In this document: piece after piece, positions 1 through 8,043 of the stretch
Numbering within the stretch: the first letter of the stretch is position 1
Layout of the letters: every line of letters begins with the position of its first letter
Notes under the pieces: model-generated
Told to the model about the DNA's origin: nothing
Databases searched by the model: none
The model's input: only the letters and a program-made list of their open reading frames with translations
Assembly: GCA_016792805.1 (NCBI GenBank)
Contig: JAEUHX010000022.1
Coordinates: 1-64,000 of the forward strand
From: Planctomycetota bacterium
GTDB taxonomy: Bacteria; Planctomycetota; UBA1135; JACQFD01
Length of the DNA: 64,000 nt
Direction of reading: 5' to 3'
Position numbers and translations under genes: made by a program

Positions 1-390
1 ATAGCTGACTTCATAATCATCCACCGAGCCGCTCGCGCCCACCGCCGAGTTGCGGTCCTGCTCAAACTTCGTGAGCGCGCCCCACCCGTCATAGGTGTAC
101 TTCACGCCGTCGGTCGCGCTCCCCGCGCTCGCGGCGTCGTATTGCACAACCGTCTCGGACCGGCCCAGGGAATCGTAGCTTCGCTCCAAGCGGCGTACCG
201 CGCCGTCGAAGCCCGACGCCAGCGTCGTCACCTTCCGCGCCGTCTCCCGCCCCGCCGTGTCATAGACGTTCTCCAGGACGTTCGTTGCCTGGTCTTCGGT
301 CCACAGGAGCTGCGATTGGGCGTTGTAGGCGTACTTCACGTAGCCGCGATCTCCGACTTCATCATCGGGGTAGGTCACCTTCTGGAGCAA
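1..390 (-). CDS. Rhs/YD-repeat protein fragment, cut by window start
   Basis: Reading the minus strand from about 390 down to 1 gives an open frame beginning LLQKVTYPDDEVGDRGYV and continuing with YD-repeat-like segments (ERSYDSLGR, YTYDGWG). It runs off the left edge. The frame closely parallels the start of the Rhs gene at 2169-4784, and 336-391 is identical over 56 bp to 4730-4785. No proper N-terminus is visible: the Rhs homology stops abruptly at 391, and what lies upstream on the minus strand is unrelated sequence. It is probably a displaced 3' part of an Rhs gene and may not be expressed. Rhs/YD proteins are large surface or secreted shells; the role here is unknown. Confidence 0.7.
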   Translation of the reverse strand, partial: MLQKVTYPDDEVGDRGYVKYAYNAQSQLLWTEDQATNVLENVYDTAGRETARKVTTLASGFDGAVRRLERSYDSLGRSETVVQYDAASAGSATDGVKYTYDGWGALTKFEQDRNSAVGASGSVDDYEVSY

Positions 391-391
391 G
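336..391. repeat. 56-bp direct repeat, Rhs copy 1 boundary
   Basis: Positions 336-391 are identical to 4730-4785. It is the 5' edge (minus-strand sense) of both Rhs fragments. Sequence on the far side of 391 and of 4785 is unrelated, so both truncations share one breakpoint. Confidence 0.85.
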
Positions 392-863
392 CGTACGGAT
401 GCCTGTGGCGCTGCTGGGCTTGACGAAGCGCGCCCACAGATCACGCAGAGCTCGCCAGCGCCGCCCACGCGCGAACCTGGCGCAACCAACGACCGTCGAG
501 CTTGGCCGTTCGACCGCTCGCGCCGGCACGACGCCGGAGCCCGCGCTTATCGCCATGCCGTCTTCCGCGCTGGCTGAGATCCCGCAACGATCGCCGGGCG
601 AACCGCACGCTGCCTGCGCGACCGAGCAATTCGGCCCGTCCCGCCGGCGCTTACTGCCGCCAACTCGTGGCGCCGCGAGGCGCCGAGAACTGCAAGCCAC
701 TTATCCGTCGATCTCGACTCCGGTACGGCTGCGACCGAGCGCTTACGATCGTCCACGTCGGCGCGTGCCGACGAGCTAGGCGACGATGACCGCCCTCATG
801 CGCTGCGGCGTCCTACACGAAGCAATTTTGTCCCGCCCCACAGGGTGAAAACGGACGTTCATA
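392..863. other. gap without a convincing gene
   Basis: This 470-bp stretch between the Rhs fragment and the AT-richer gene at 864 is GC-rich. It carries several overlapping short open frames on both strands, none with recognisable domains or a clean start. It could be the remnant of whatever was joined to the Rhs fragment. No RNA gene or inverted-repeat pair was found. Confidence 0.5.
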
Positions 864-2111
864 CTACAAGTCCTCCCTGAGCTCCTGTCCATCGGCCGAG
901 AGACGCAGCTGCACGCAACCCTGCCCATTGGAAAGATGCATGATCACTTCATCTATCCCATCCCCGTCGACGTCGAAACACGCCATGGAGTCTGCAGCGT
1001 ACCCGTTGCAACGCATCTCGGATGCCTGCCATTTCGAATCCACCAAACAAATTGATCGGATTGTACTTGAAGCCTTCTCTTGGAGTAGCAGGCTGTCGCG
1101 CTTTCCTTTCCGTGAGAATCTTGCCGCAGTAGCAATAATGTCCTCCGACTCATAGATCACGGCTTCCACTTCTTCGAGTTTGCTTGGGTCGAGCTTAGAA
1201 GGAACTCGGCGCCACCAACTGATAAATGACTTGAGGCCGGGCAGCGAGTGATACTCCGAGAAGATGAGCATTGTGCGCGACGTCTCCAAACCGAAATTCC
1301 CAACAACGAAATCTCGAGGGTGACGCTCGTAACGATGGAACGTGGTTGCTTGCTCCGCCGTGCCGACCCGAGTGATAACATAATATCGACCTGATAGCCC
1401 TTGCTGACGAGCTATCAGATCATCATTTCCGTCACCATCCAGGTCTGAGACTCTTACGAGATCACAGAAATTGAGATCATCACCACCTACCGGCGACGAA
1501 GGTCGAGAGGCTGTTGGGATCAAATGTCCCGCTTCGTGTTCGTCAAACGCAGGAATTCGAAGCAATTCCTCTCGATCACCCAACAGCAGAATCTCATTGC
1601 GAAACATATATGGAATTAGTAAGCGCGAACCACCATGGATTGTTGCCGACTCGATCCAAGTGGGGATCCCAGAGAACGCGAGGGATGAAACATCCGGCTT
1701 ACTAAGATCAGATCCAAACTCGAAGCTCTGAATCTCGAACCTTAGAAACGGATTTGAGACTCCGACCTCGCGCTGCGACTTTTCGACTAAGCAAAGGAGC
1801 TTCGGTGTCTTCCATCCCCTAACGGTTCCCATCGCTAAGGAGGTCGCGCGATTCGCGAACTTGAACGCCAAATGTGGTTTCTTTCCCTTTTCGAGCACAT
1901 AGATCTCCAGGCCGGAGCGCGTCGCGAAAGCGACCTCGCGTCTCCCATCCCCATTCAAGTCCGCGATGATCACGGGAAGTCCGCTCGCAGGGCAACCGTA
2001 TTCGGTCTCCTGCTGAGTAGTGATTGATTCAAGAGGCCGATGATTGCCCAGTGCCAAGTGAAGACTAATAAGAATAGAGACAACGCGATTCGCAGCCAGA
2101 ATGTCATTCAT
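864..2111 (-). CDS. secreted FG-GAP/VCBS-like protein of unknown function
   Basis: The 415-residue product starts at an ATG preceded by a GAGGTG-type ribosome site. Its hydrophobic N-terminus (VVSILISLHLALG) suggests secretion. It contains calcium-binding-type repeats typical of FG-GAP/VCBS propellers: DLNGDGRREV near the N-terminus, DLDGDGNDDL in the middle and DVDGDGIDEV near the C-terminus. It lies 57 bp downstream of the Rhs gene on the same strand, the position an immunity gene would take, but the sequence looks extracellular rather than like an immunity protein. Sampled lines are close to 47% G+C, well below the rest of the window, which points to recent acquisition. The function cannot be assigned. 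Confidence 0.75.
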   Translation of the reverse strand: MNDILAANRVVSILISLHLALGNHRPLESITTQQETEYGCPASGLPVIIADLNGDGRREVAFATRSGLEIYVLEKGKKPHLAFKFANRATSLAMGTVRGWKTPKLLCLVEKSQREVGVSNPFLRFEIQSFEFGSDLSKPDVSSLAFSGIPTWIESATIHGGSRLLIPYMFRNEILLLGDREELLRIPAFDEHEAGHLIPTASRPSSPVGGDDLNFCDLVRVSDLDGDGNDDLIARQQGLSGRYYVITRVGTAEQATTFHRYERHPRDFVVGNFGLETSRTMLIFSEYHSLPGLKSFISWWRRVPSKLDPSKLEEVEAVIYESEDIIATAARFSRKGKRDSLLLQEKASSTIRSICLVDSKWQASEMRCNGYAADSMACFDVDGDGIDEVIMHLSNGQGCVQLRLSADGQELREDL

Positions 2112-2168
2112 GATAACACCTCGTCATATTAAACATGTCGTACACACAGAGATCGATGGGAGCTTCAG

Positions 2169-4784
2169 TTAATGCGCCGAGACCACCTCCGAAATCGCGA
2201 GGTGCGAAGCGCTCGATCGAGCGACGCCAGACAGAGAACCCGAGGCGCTAGAACGCGTCACTATGCATGGATCACATGGGTACCCTAATGTGATAAGAAT
2301 TTCCAGGCACCTACAATAATCCCGATTTGCGCCTGCCATCGCATTATTATATTTGCTCTTCACCGCGTCATAAGCTGGGTCATCATCAAAGGGTGGGTCG
2401 GCTGCGCCGGGGCCACGTCCCGGTCGCCCCAGAGCCTTCCGAGCCTTCGCGAAGAAGTCCTCTGCTTCCAACGCTTTAGGCTTCCAGAACTGTTCATAGC
2501 AGCTATTGCACCGCTTGCTCAGATCAGAGCGACTCGCAACGCTAGCACCAGAGGGTCCTCCGGATTCGCCTCCCGCCGTTCCACCCGAGCCCGTCGCGGT
2601 TCCTGGCGGAACTGGTGGAACGAACTCCTTCAATAGGATGATGCCGGCCATTGCGGCCTCAATGATCTTCTTCTCGGCGTCGGGATTCTTCTTCATCTCC
2701 TCAAGAAGCCCTGCTTGTTTCTCCGGCGATTGTTGAAGATCAATAAGTTTCATTACATCCACGAGCGCTTGATCGTGAAGCTTATCCAGGTCCATTCCCT
2801 CTAACGCCGAGGGAAGAGTCCCTTGGTCCTGAAGGCCGAGCGGGTCCACTCGAGTGAGCGGGGACGAGGACAGTGCTCGATACAACGAAGAATCAAGCAC
2901 ACGAAGTAGATCACGGGATAGCCACCGGCCAGCGTTCGAGTCGAGAGCTCTGAATCTACAATGCCACATAGAGTCGAGCGAGGCATCTCGTTCGTATCCG
3001 GCATATCCGCGCCGATTCGACACGCTTGTTGAACTGAGGACCCGCCATCCACGCGTCACAGTTCCGGGAGCTTCGGCCGTCGACTTATCTGTGGTATCGA
3101 CGTCGCCGTCGAGGTCGAGATCGCCCCGGACATCGTAGGCGGACGTGTTGATCCAAGTCTGGATTTGTGCCGCGTCGGTTGCATCGCAATCTCCGTCGCT
3201 ATCTGTATCTCCCGCCGGCAGCCCGAACGGGATGCCATACGGGGAATACTTGACCCACTCGGAGAGGGCGCCGCCGGAAGTTACAAGGGCGCTCACGTCC
3301 CCGCGGAAGTTCTGGCAATAGTAGCGTTTCTCTTCCAGCGTGCCGTCGCCGTTCGTGTCGCGATATCGAAGGATCGCGCCGTCGAGCAGCGAGCTTCCGC
3401 CGAATCCGCTGTTGCCCGCGAGCTGAGGCACAAATTCCTCGCGCGGGGTCGTCTCCGTGCCGCGGTAGAGGGCGAGCATGCGCCACGCCGGGTCGTAGAC
3501 GGGGTAACGCCAAGGATCGCTTGAATCCACATCTCCGTCCGAATCGAAGTCCGCATGCCAGCCGATGCGGAATCCAAGCCCGTTGTAGCGGAATTCCTCG
3601 ACGAGCGCGTTGTCTCCTCGGTCGCGGATCTTCACGAGGCGATTGAAAGCGTCCCACTCGTATTTGTACTCTTTCCCGTCGTCGGTCAGGTTTCCGTTTT
3701 TGTCATAGTCGACGGTGAGGTTATTTCCCGTGGTCCCCGAGTTGCTGTCGAGGTCCTGCGTATCGATCTCGTTGACCGCGTTGTGCACGCGTGTGTCGTC
3801 GTGCTCTTCGGTGTCGGCATAGTCGCCATCGCCGTTCAGGTCGAGCTTCTCGCGGTCCCAGTTTCCCGTGTGCGAGAGCTTGGTCCACTCCTGCTCGCGG
3901 GTCTTGCTCTTGATCGCCGACGCGCTCCAGGTCCCCTCGCTCGCCTTCGTGAGGCGGTTGATCGAGTCATTCGTGTACTGCACGTCGAAGCCCGAATGCA
4001 CCGCGTCGTCGATGAGCGTAATATTACTATTCTTGTCCCACGAGACCGAGATATCATAAAACTTCCGCGGCGTCGTGAGATCTCTCTGCCAGTAGCAATT
4101 CACCATTCGGTTGAACCGATCGAGCCCGGGGTAGTTCCCCGCGGTGTTGGGATCGACCAGGCGCGAGGCCACGTTGGGCTCGGGGTACGAAGTCCCCACC
4201 ACCTGCCCGACGCCGTTGTAGATCCAGTTCGCGAGCGTGAGCGAGTCGTCGGCCACCGAGGAGACCCGGCTCGCGTCGTCGTCGAAGAGCCCGCGGAACG
4301 AGCTGTAGGTCAACGTGATCGCCTTCCCGCTCGGCAGCGTCATCGAGGAGCGCCGCAGCGCGACCCGCCCCCCTGACGCCTTCGCGTGGGCATAGCTCAC
4401 CTCGGAATCGTCGACCGACCCCGACGCCCCCACGGCCGAGTTCCGGTCCTGCTCGAAGCGCTCGAGGTTGCCCCAATTATCATAACTGTATTTCACGCCG
4501 TCGGTGGCGGTGGTGGGCGACGAAAGGTCTGAAAACTGAGTGACCGTCTCCACGCGGCCCAGCGGGTCATAGCTCCGCTCGACGCAGCGTACCGCCCCAT
4601 CGAAGCCCGACGCCAGCGTCGTCACCTTGCGCGCCGTCTCCCGCCCCGACGTGTCATAGACGCTCTCCAGGACGTTCGTGGACTGGTCCTGCGACCAGAC
4701 GAGCTGCCCTTGGGCGTTGTAGGCGTAGGTCACGTAGCCGCGATCTCCGACTTCATCATCGGGGTAGGTCACCTTCTGGAGCAA
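2169..4784 (-). CDS. Rhs/YD-repeat protein with dockerin-like insert, 5'-truncated
   Basis: The 871-residue frame opens at a TTG that is simply where Rhs homology begins; the frame extends only about 18 codons further upstream before a stop, so the N-terminus is missing. YD-type repeats fill residues 1 to about 430 (YVTYAYNAQGQLV, ERSYDPLGR, VDYDKNGNLTDDG). A degenerate Rhs core follows (YAGYERDASLDSMWHCRFRA, ending VDPLGL). Inside it are paired EF-hand/dockerin-like loops (DTDSDGDCDATDAAQIQTWI and DLDLDGDVDTTDK). After DPLGL comes a unique tail of about 215 residues with CNSC and CDPC cysteine pairs, in the place where polymorphic toxin tips sit. The tail matches no toxin I recognise. The copy is probably a rearranged orphan cassette. 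Confidence 0.8.
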   Translation of the reverse strand: MLQKVTYPDDEVGDRGYVTYAYNAQGQLVWSQDQSTNVLESVYDTSGRETARKVTTLASGFDGAVRCVERSYDPLGRVETVTQFSDLSSPTTATDGVKYSYDNWGNLERFEQDRNSAVGASGSVDDSEVSYAHAKASGGRVALRRSSMTLPSGKAITLTYSSFRGLFDDDASRVSSVADDSLTLANWIYNGVGQVVGTSYPEPNVASRLVDPNTAGNYPGLDRFNRMVNCYWQRDLTTPRKFYDISVSWDKNSNITLIDDAVHSGFDVQYTNDSINRLTKASEGTWSASAIKSKTREQEWTKLSHTGNWDREKLDLNGDGDYADTEEHDDTRVHNAVNEIDTQDLDSNSGTTGNNLTVDYDKNGNLTDDGKEYKYEWDAFNRLVKIRDRGDNALVEEFRYNGLGFRIGWHADFDSDGDVDSSDPWRYPVYDPAWRMLALYRGTETTPREEFVPQLAGNSGFGGSSLLDGAILRYRDTNGDGTLEEKRYYCQNFRGDVSALVTSGGALSEWVKYSPYGIPFGLPAGDTDSDGDCDATDAAQIQTWINTSAYDVRGDLDLDGDVDTTDKSTAEAPGTVTRGWRVLSSTSVSNRRGYAGYERDASLDSMWHCRFRALDSNAGRWLSRDLLRVLDSSLYRALSSSPLTRVDPLGLQDQGTLPSALEGMDLDKLHDQALVDVMKLIDLQQSPEKQAGLLEEMKKNPDAEKKIIEAAMAGIILLKEFVPPVPPGTATGSGGTAGGESGGPSGASVASRSDLSKRCNSCYEQFWKPKALEAEDFFAKARKALGRPGRGPGAADPPFDDDPAYDAVKSKYNNAMAGANRDYCRCLEILITLGYPCDPCIVTRSSASGSLSGVARSSASHLAISEVVSAH

Positions 4785-4785
4785 G
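4730..4785. repeat. 56-bp direct repeat, Rhs copy 2 boundary
   Basis: Identical to 336-391. It ends at the same base as that copy, after which the two flanks diverge completely. Confidence 0.85.
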
Positions 4786-4967
4786 TGGCCTTTTCTTGAT
4801 GCCGGCAGCCTGAGCCAAAGGCGAGCCTGATCGGCTCAGCGATTTCGCCGCCGCCCTGCCAAGCTGGGTGCCACCGAAAGCTCATATTAGACCAATGTTA
4901 CCGGCACTCCGCCATGCCCCCGCTCATGTTTGACAAAGCAAGAAGTCACTGCGATGCGGATGGAATC

Positions 4968-6128
4968 TCACCGCGGGCTTTTGAGACTTGGGGTTAGGCC
5001 GAGTGATACGAGTCTCATCCAGAATCCAACGAGCTGCGACTTATCCTTCCATTTGCTCTGAAGCACACTGAGATACTCGTAAACCGATTGGCGCTCCTCG
5101 CGCTCTAACAGGCGCGAAGCGAGAGAGAAATCAGGGCCAAATGACAGAACGGAACCTGAATCTCCTGCGCGAATGGACTCGATAAGTAATTCCCCAGCCT
5201 CCTGGAGTTTTCCCTGATCTGCTCGAGCCAGCCCCATTATGACGCAAGCCTCGTGCACCGTGTCCTTCCTCACGTGCTCGGAAGCGCCCGGCGCCGCTTC
5301 GGGAATAGATCGTCCATCCCTTGCCGCGTAATACGCCAGCTCGGGATGCCCCGCGCGGAGCGCCAGCCGGGCCACATGAAACCGTTGTGCTGCATGGGAG
5401 AGACTGCTCATTGGCACAGAATCAATACTCTTTCCCGATTCGAGCCCGTAGCAGAGCCGTACCAATGCACGTTCATATTCAGCATTCTCGCTTGGGGAAA
5501 TGGCACTGCCCCGCTGCGAACTAGGAGAACCAATGAGTGGCAACCCATCGGCAATGCGCTTCGCAAGCGGGCTCGATCGAAGTTCACCTGGAATTCGCTC
5601 CAATAACTCCCTCGCCGCTTTCGGCTCGCGCCACCGAAGAAGCCCCGCGGCCGCAAGCATTCTCTGCCCGGACTCTGGCTCCTTTGAGAGAGCATCGAGA
5701 AAGCAAACAGCTAGTCCATGCGACGCATCCCCGAATCTCTCCGTGGAGTTGAATCCAATGCTATAACCGAGCTCGCACAAGATCGGTAGGTCCTCGACAA
5801 TTTTTCGAATGATGCCAGCTCTCTTTTCTCGTAGTAGGCGATCATTGCCAAGTCCCTTTGCCAAGTAGTTCCCCACCAGCATGCACAAATCGCTTAACGG
5901 AACCTGCTCTCGGTCCAGACGACTCTCAATCTCGCGGACTTGCGCCAACTCGAGATCCGCGCCCTTTCGCACCGTCTGCCACTCGGGGGACTCTCCTTGC
6001 ATTAGGTTCTTAGTGTTAGCAAGTGCACTATCTGTCCCAGGCGCGCGCAGCAAATCACCTAAGGTCCGAATCGATATGGACGAGCGCCACGGGACCATCA
6101 TTAATAAGGCGCATGCCAATTGCATCAT
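4968..6128 (-). CDS. hypothetical helical-repeat protein
   Basis: The 386-residue product starts at tandem ATGs. A short hydrophobic N-terminus (LACALLMMVPW) could be a weak signal peptide. The rest is alpha-helical with leucine/alanine-rich segments resembling TPR or HEAT repeats (GQRMLAAAGLLRWREPKAAR, LARADQGKLQEAGELLIES). No catalytic motif is seen. It lies 183 bp upstream of the truncated Rhs gene on the same strand and, like the gene at 864-2111, is lower in G+C (about 53% in a sampled line) than the rest of the window. The IS630 element inserted about 100 bp upstream of its start and may have separated it from its promoter. Function unknown. Confidence 0.65.
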   Translation of the reverse strand: MMQLACALLMMVPWRSSISIRTLGDLLRAPGTDSALANTKNLMQGESPEWQTVRKGADLELAQVREIESRLDREQVPLSDLCMLVGNYLAKGLGNDRLLREKRAGIIRKIVEDLPILCELGYSIGFNSTERFGDASHGLAVCFLDALSKEPESGQRMLAAAGLLRWREPKAARELLERIPGELRSSPLAKRIADGLPLIGSPSSQRGSAISPSENAEYERALVRLCYGLESGKSIDSVPMSSLSHAAQRFHVARLALRAGHPELAYYAARDGRSIPEAAPGASEHVRKDTVHEACVIMGLARADQGKLQEAGELLIESIRAGDSGSVLSFGPDFSLASRLLEREERQSVYEYLSVLQSKWKDKSQLVGFWMRLVSLGLTPSLKSPR

Positions 6129-6226
6129 TATCCAGTTCTCAATCTCAAAGGGAGGATCGGAGAAGTTATGAACCGTATTCGAACATGCGCGCGAGGGAGT
6201 TCCTGCGCTATTAATCCTCGGCGCTA

Positions 6227-7350
6227 CTAACTCCGCAATTATTTAGTTGACGCGCCCGGATCTGGAGCGATTCTACTCGCATGACAACCGGCAGACATCG
6301 CGCTCGAGGAAGCAAGGAAACGCAGTTCGCGAAGCGAGAGACAGCTCTGAGGATGATGGAGACTGGAGAGTACACACTCGCACAGATAGCGGATGCGGTT
6401 CTGCGTACGGGACGGTGCGCGGATGGTCGTCCAAGGTCCATCGAGGAGACCGTAGCGTACGGACCTCAGCGAAGCGAGGACGGCGGGAAGGACAGGGAGC
6501 GATTCTTGCGAAGGCGGAAGAGAGGAAAATTATAAGAACGATTCGAGATCTTACACCACACCAGCTCAAGTTGGAGTTCTTTCTCTGGAGTGTCGGCGCA
6601 GTCATGACGCTGATTGAGCGCACGCTCGGCAAGGCCCTGAGCGAGTCCACCATGCGGAATTATCTGAACGCATGGGGATTCACCATACAGCGGCCGTCTA
6701 CACGCTACAGCCGGCGAGATGACCTCGTGGTTCAGAAGTGGCTTGTCGAAGAGTATCCGAAGATTGCTCGGCTTGCCAAGAGGGAGGAAGCCGAGATTCA
6801 TTGGCTTGACGAGACAGGAGTCAATAATCAGGCAGTGTATCAAAGGGGATATGCACTGAAGGGCTCGACGCCCCGCCCAACGAAAGCCGTGAACAAGGAG
6901 AAAGTGAGTCTGATTTCCACGGTCACGAATCAAGGCACAATGCGATTCAAGCTCTTTGACGGGAGCCTGAGCGTCGAAACGCTCCTTGCCTTCATGAGCG
7001 GACTGCTCGACGAGACCGGGCGCAAGGTGTTTATCATTATGGACAATCTTCGGATTCACAAGTCCAGGCCCGTTCTCGAATGGGCAGATCGGAATGCGGA
7101 CAGGGTGAGGCTCTACTACCTTCCTCCGTACGCTCCCGAGCACAACCCCGACGAGCATCTCAATAATGATTTGAAGCAGAACGTGCATCGGCGAAGTGGG
7201 CTACCGATCGACAAGGAGACTCTGCGGCGCAACACTCTCGGATACATGCGCCATATTCAGAAGACACCACAAAAGGTGCGCTCCTACTTTCAAGCGCCGA
7301 GCACAATGTACGCGGCCTAGAAAAAGTCAACTAATATACTGCGGAGTTAG
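6227..7350 (+). mobile_element. IS630-family insertion sequence
   Basis: Terminal inverted repeats 6227-6251 and 7326-7350 match at 21 of 25 positions (outer 11 bp CTAACTCCGCA perfect, inner AGTTGAC perfect). The element is flanked by TA at 6225-6226 and 7351-7352, the target duplication characteristic of IS630/Tc1 elements. The 1124-bp element carries one transposase frame, which is disrupted. Intact ends and TA flanks suggest a fairly recent insertion. Confidence 0.92.
6281..7320 (+). pseudogene. IS630-family transposase, frameshifted
   Basis: DDE transposase of the IS630 family. The catalytic core is clear in one frame: HWLDETGV (first Asp), IIMDNLRIH (second Asp) and PPYAPEHNPDEHLNNDLKQ (last acidic residue and signature). 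The N-terminal helix-turn-helix lies in another frame, from the ATG at 6281 (KRETALRMMETGEYTLAQIA). The frames should meet around 6395-6405, where AQIADAV must continue into AYGTVRGW; one base (or four) is missing relative to the family. No slippery heptamer is visible there, so mutation or an assembly error is more likely than programmed frameshifting. A TTG-started frame from 6247 lacks the HTH and is unlikely to be native. Confidence 0.85.
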
Positions 7351-7364
7351 TAGTCAACCAGAAG

Positions 7365-7925
7365 CTACAAAAGCCCGCGCTCGAGACGTGCCTTCACCTC
7401 GGCGGCGAACCCGCGGTATTCCTCCGGCATCGACGCGCAGAGGCTTGCCACGTGCGGCACTTTCTTTCGTGCAATATTGCGTCTGCGATCCGCGGGCACT
7501 GTCTCCGACAGCGCGTCGCCGAGGTTGTCATACAAATCGGCCAGCTTCACAATCCGCGCTTTCAGCGGCGCCGCGGCCACCTGCCGCAGGAACTCCTCCT
7601 CGCGGCGTTCCTCCGGAAGTCGCTTGTCCTTCGTCATACAGGCAACCAGCGTCGCGACCTCCTCGCCGAACCGCTTCGCCACGTCGTCGAAATCGACCGT
7701 CGTGTCCTCCACGACGTCGTGCAGCGCCGCGGCGCAGAGCGCCGCCTCGTCCGTCACGCCGACATGCAGAATCAGCGTCAGCACGATCCGCATCGGGTGC
7801 ACCGCGTACGGCGCCTTCTCCCCGGAGCCGACCGGGCTCGGGTACTTCCGGTATTGCCCCTCGTGGTGGATCAGGGCGAACTCGACGGCTCGATGGATTT
7901 TCTCGAGGGTGGCGGCGGGGATCAC
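7365..7925 (-). CDS. small HD-domain (p)ppGpp hydrolase-like protein
   Basis: Single-domain HD hydrolase of the SpoT/MESH1 type. Visible metal-site motifs are YAVHPMRI (His), ALHDVVEDTTV (HD plus ED) and VKLADLYDNL (late Asp). No synthetase or regulatory domains are present, so it would be a small alarmone hydrolase or related nucleotide pyrophosphohydrolase. I chose the GTG at 7925, which gives 186 residues, close to MESH1-type proteins, and starts right before the first helix. Longer starts exist (ATG at 8045), but they add basic, low-complexity residues and run into the start of the divergent gene at 8044. The IS630 insertion ends 13 bp beyond its stop codon. Confidence 0.75.
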   Translation of the reverse strand: MIPAATLEKIHRAVEFALIHHEGQYRKYPSPVGSGEKAPYAVHPMRIVLTLILHVGVTDEAALCAAALHDVVEDTTVDFDDVAKRFGEEVATLVACMTKDKRLPEERREEEFLRQVAAAPLKARIVKLADLYDNLGDALSETVPADRRRNIARKKVPHVASLCASMPEEYRGFAAEVKARLERGLL

Positions 7926-8043
7926 GGCGAGATCATGGCACGCGACGGCTCCCTTGTCCTTCGCGCCGGTGCGTCTACCGCTCCGGTCGCGCCCTCCGGA
8001 CTTCCGATGTACGGACTCGTCCGGTTCCCGACGGTTGGTACCC

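Noticed and set aside
864..2111. Rhs immunity gene
   Set aside because: Position fits, but the signal-like N-terminus and calcium-loop repeats point to a secreted protein. Kept only as a possibility in the findings.
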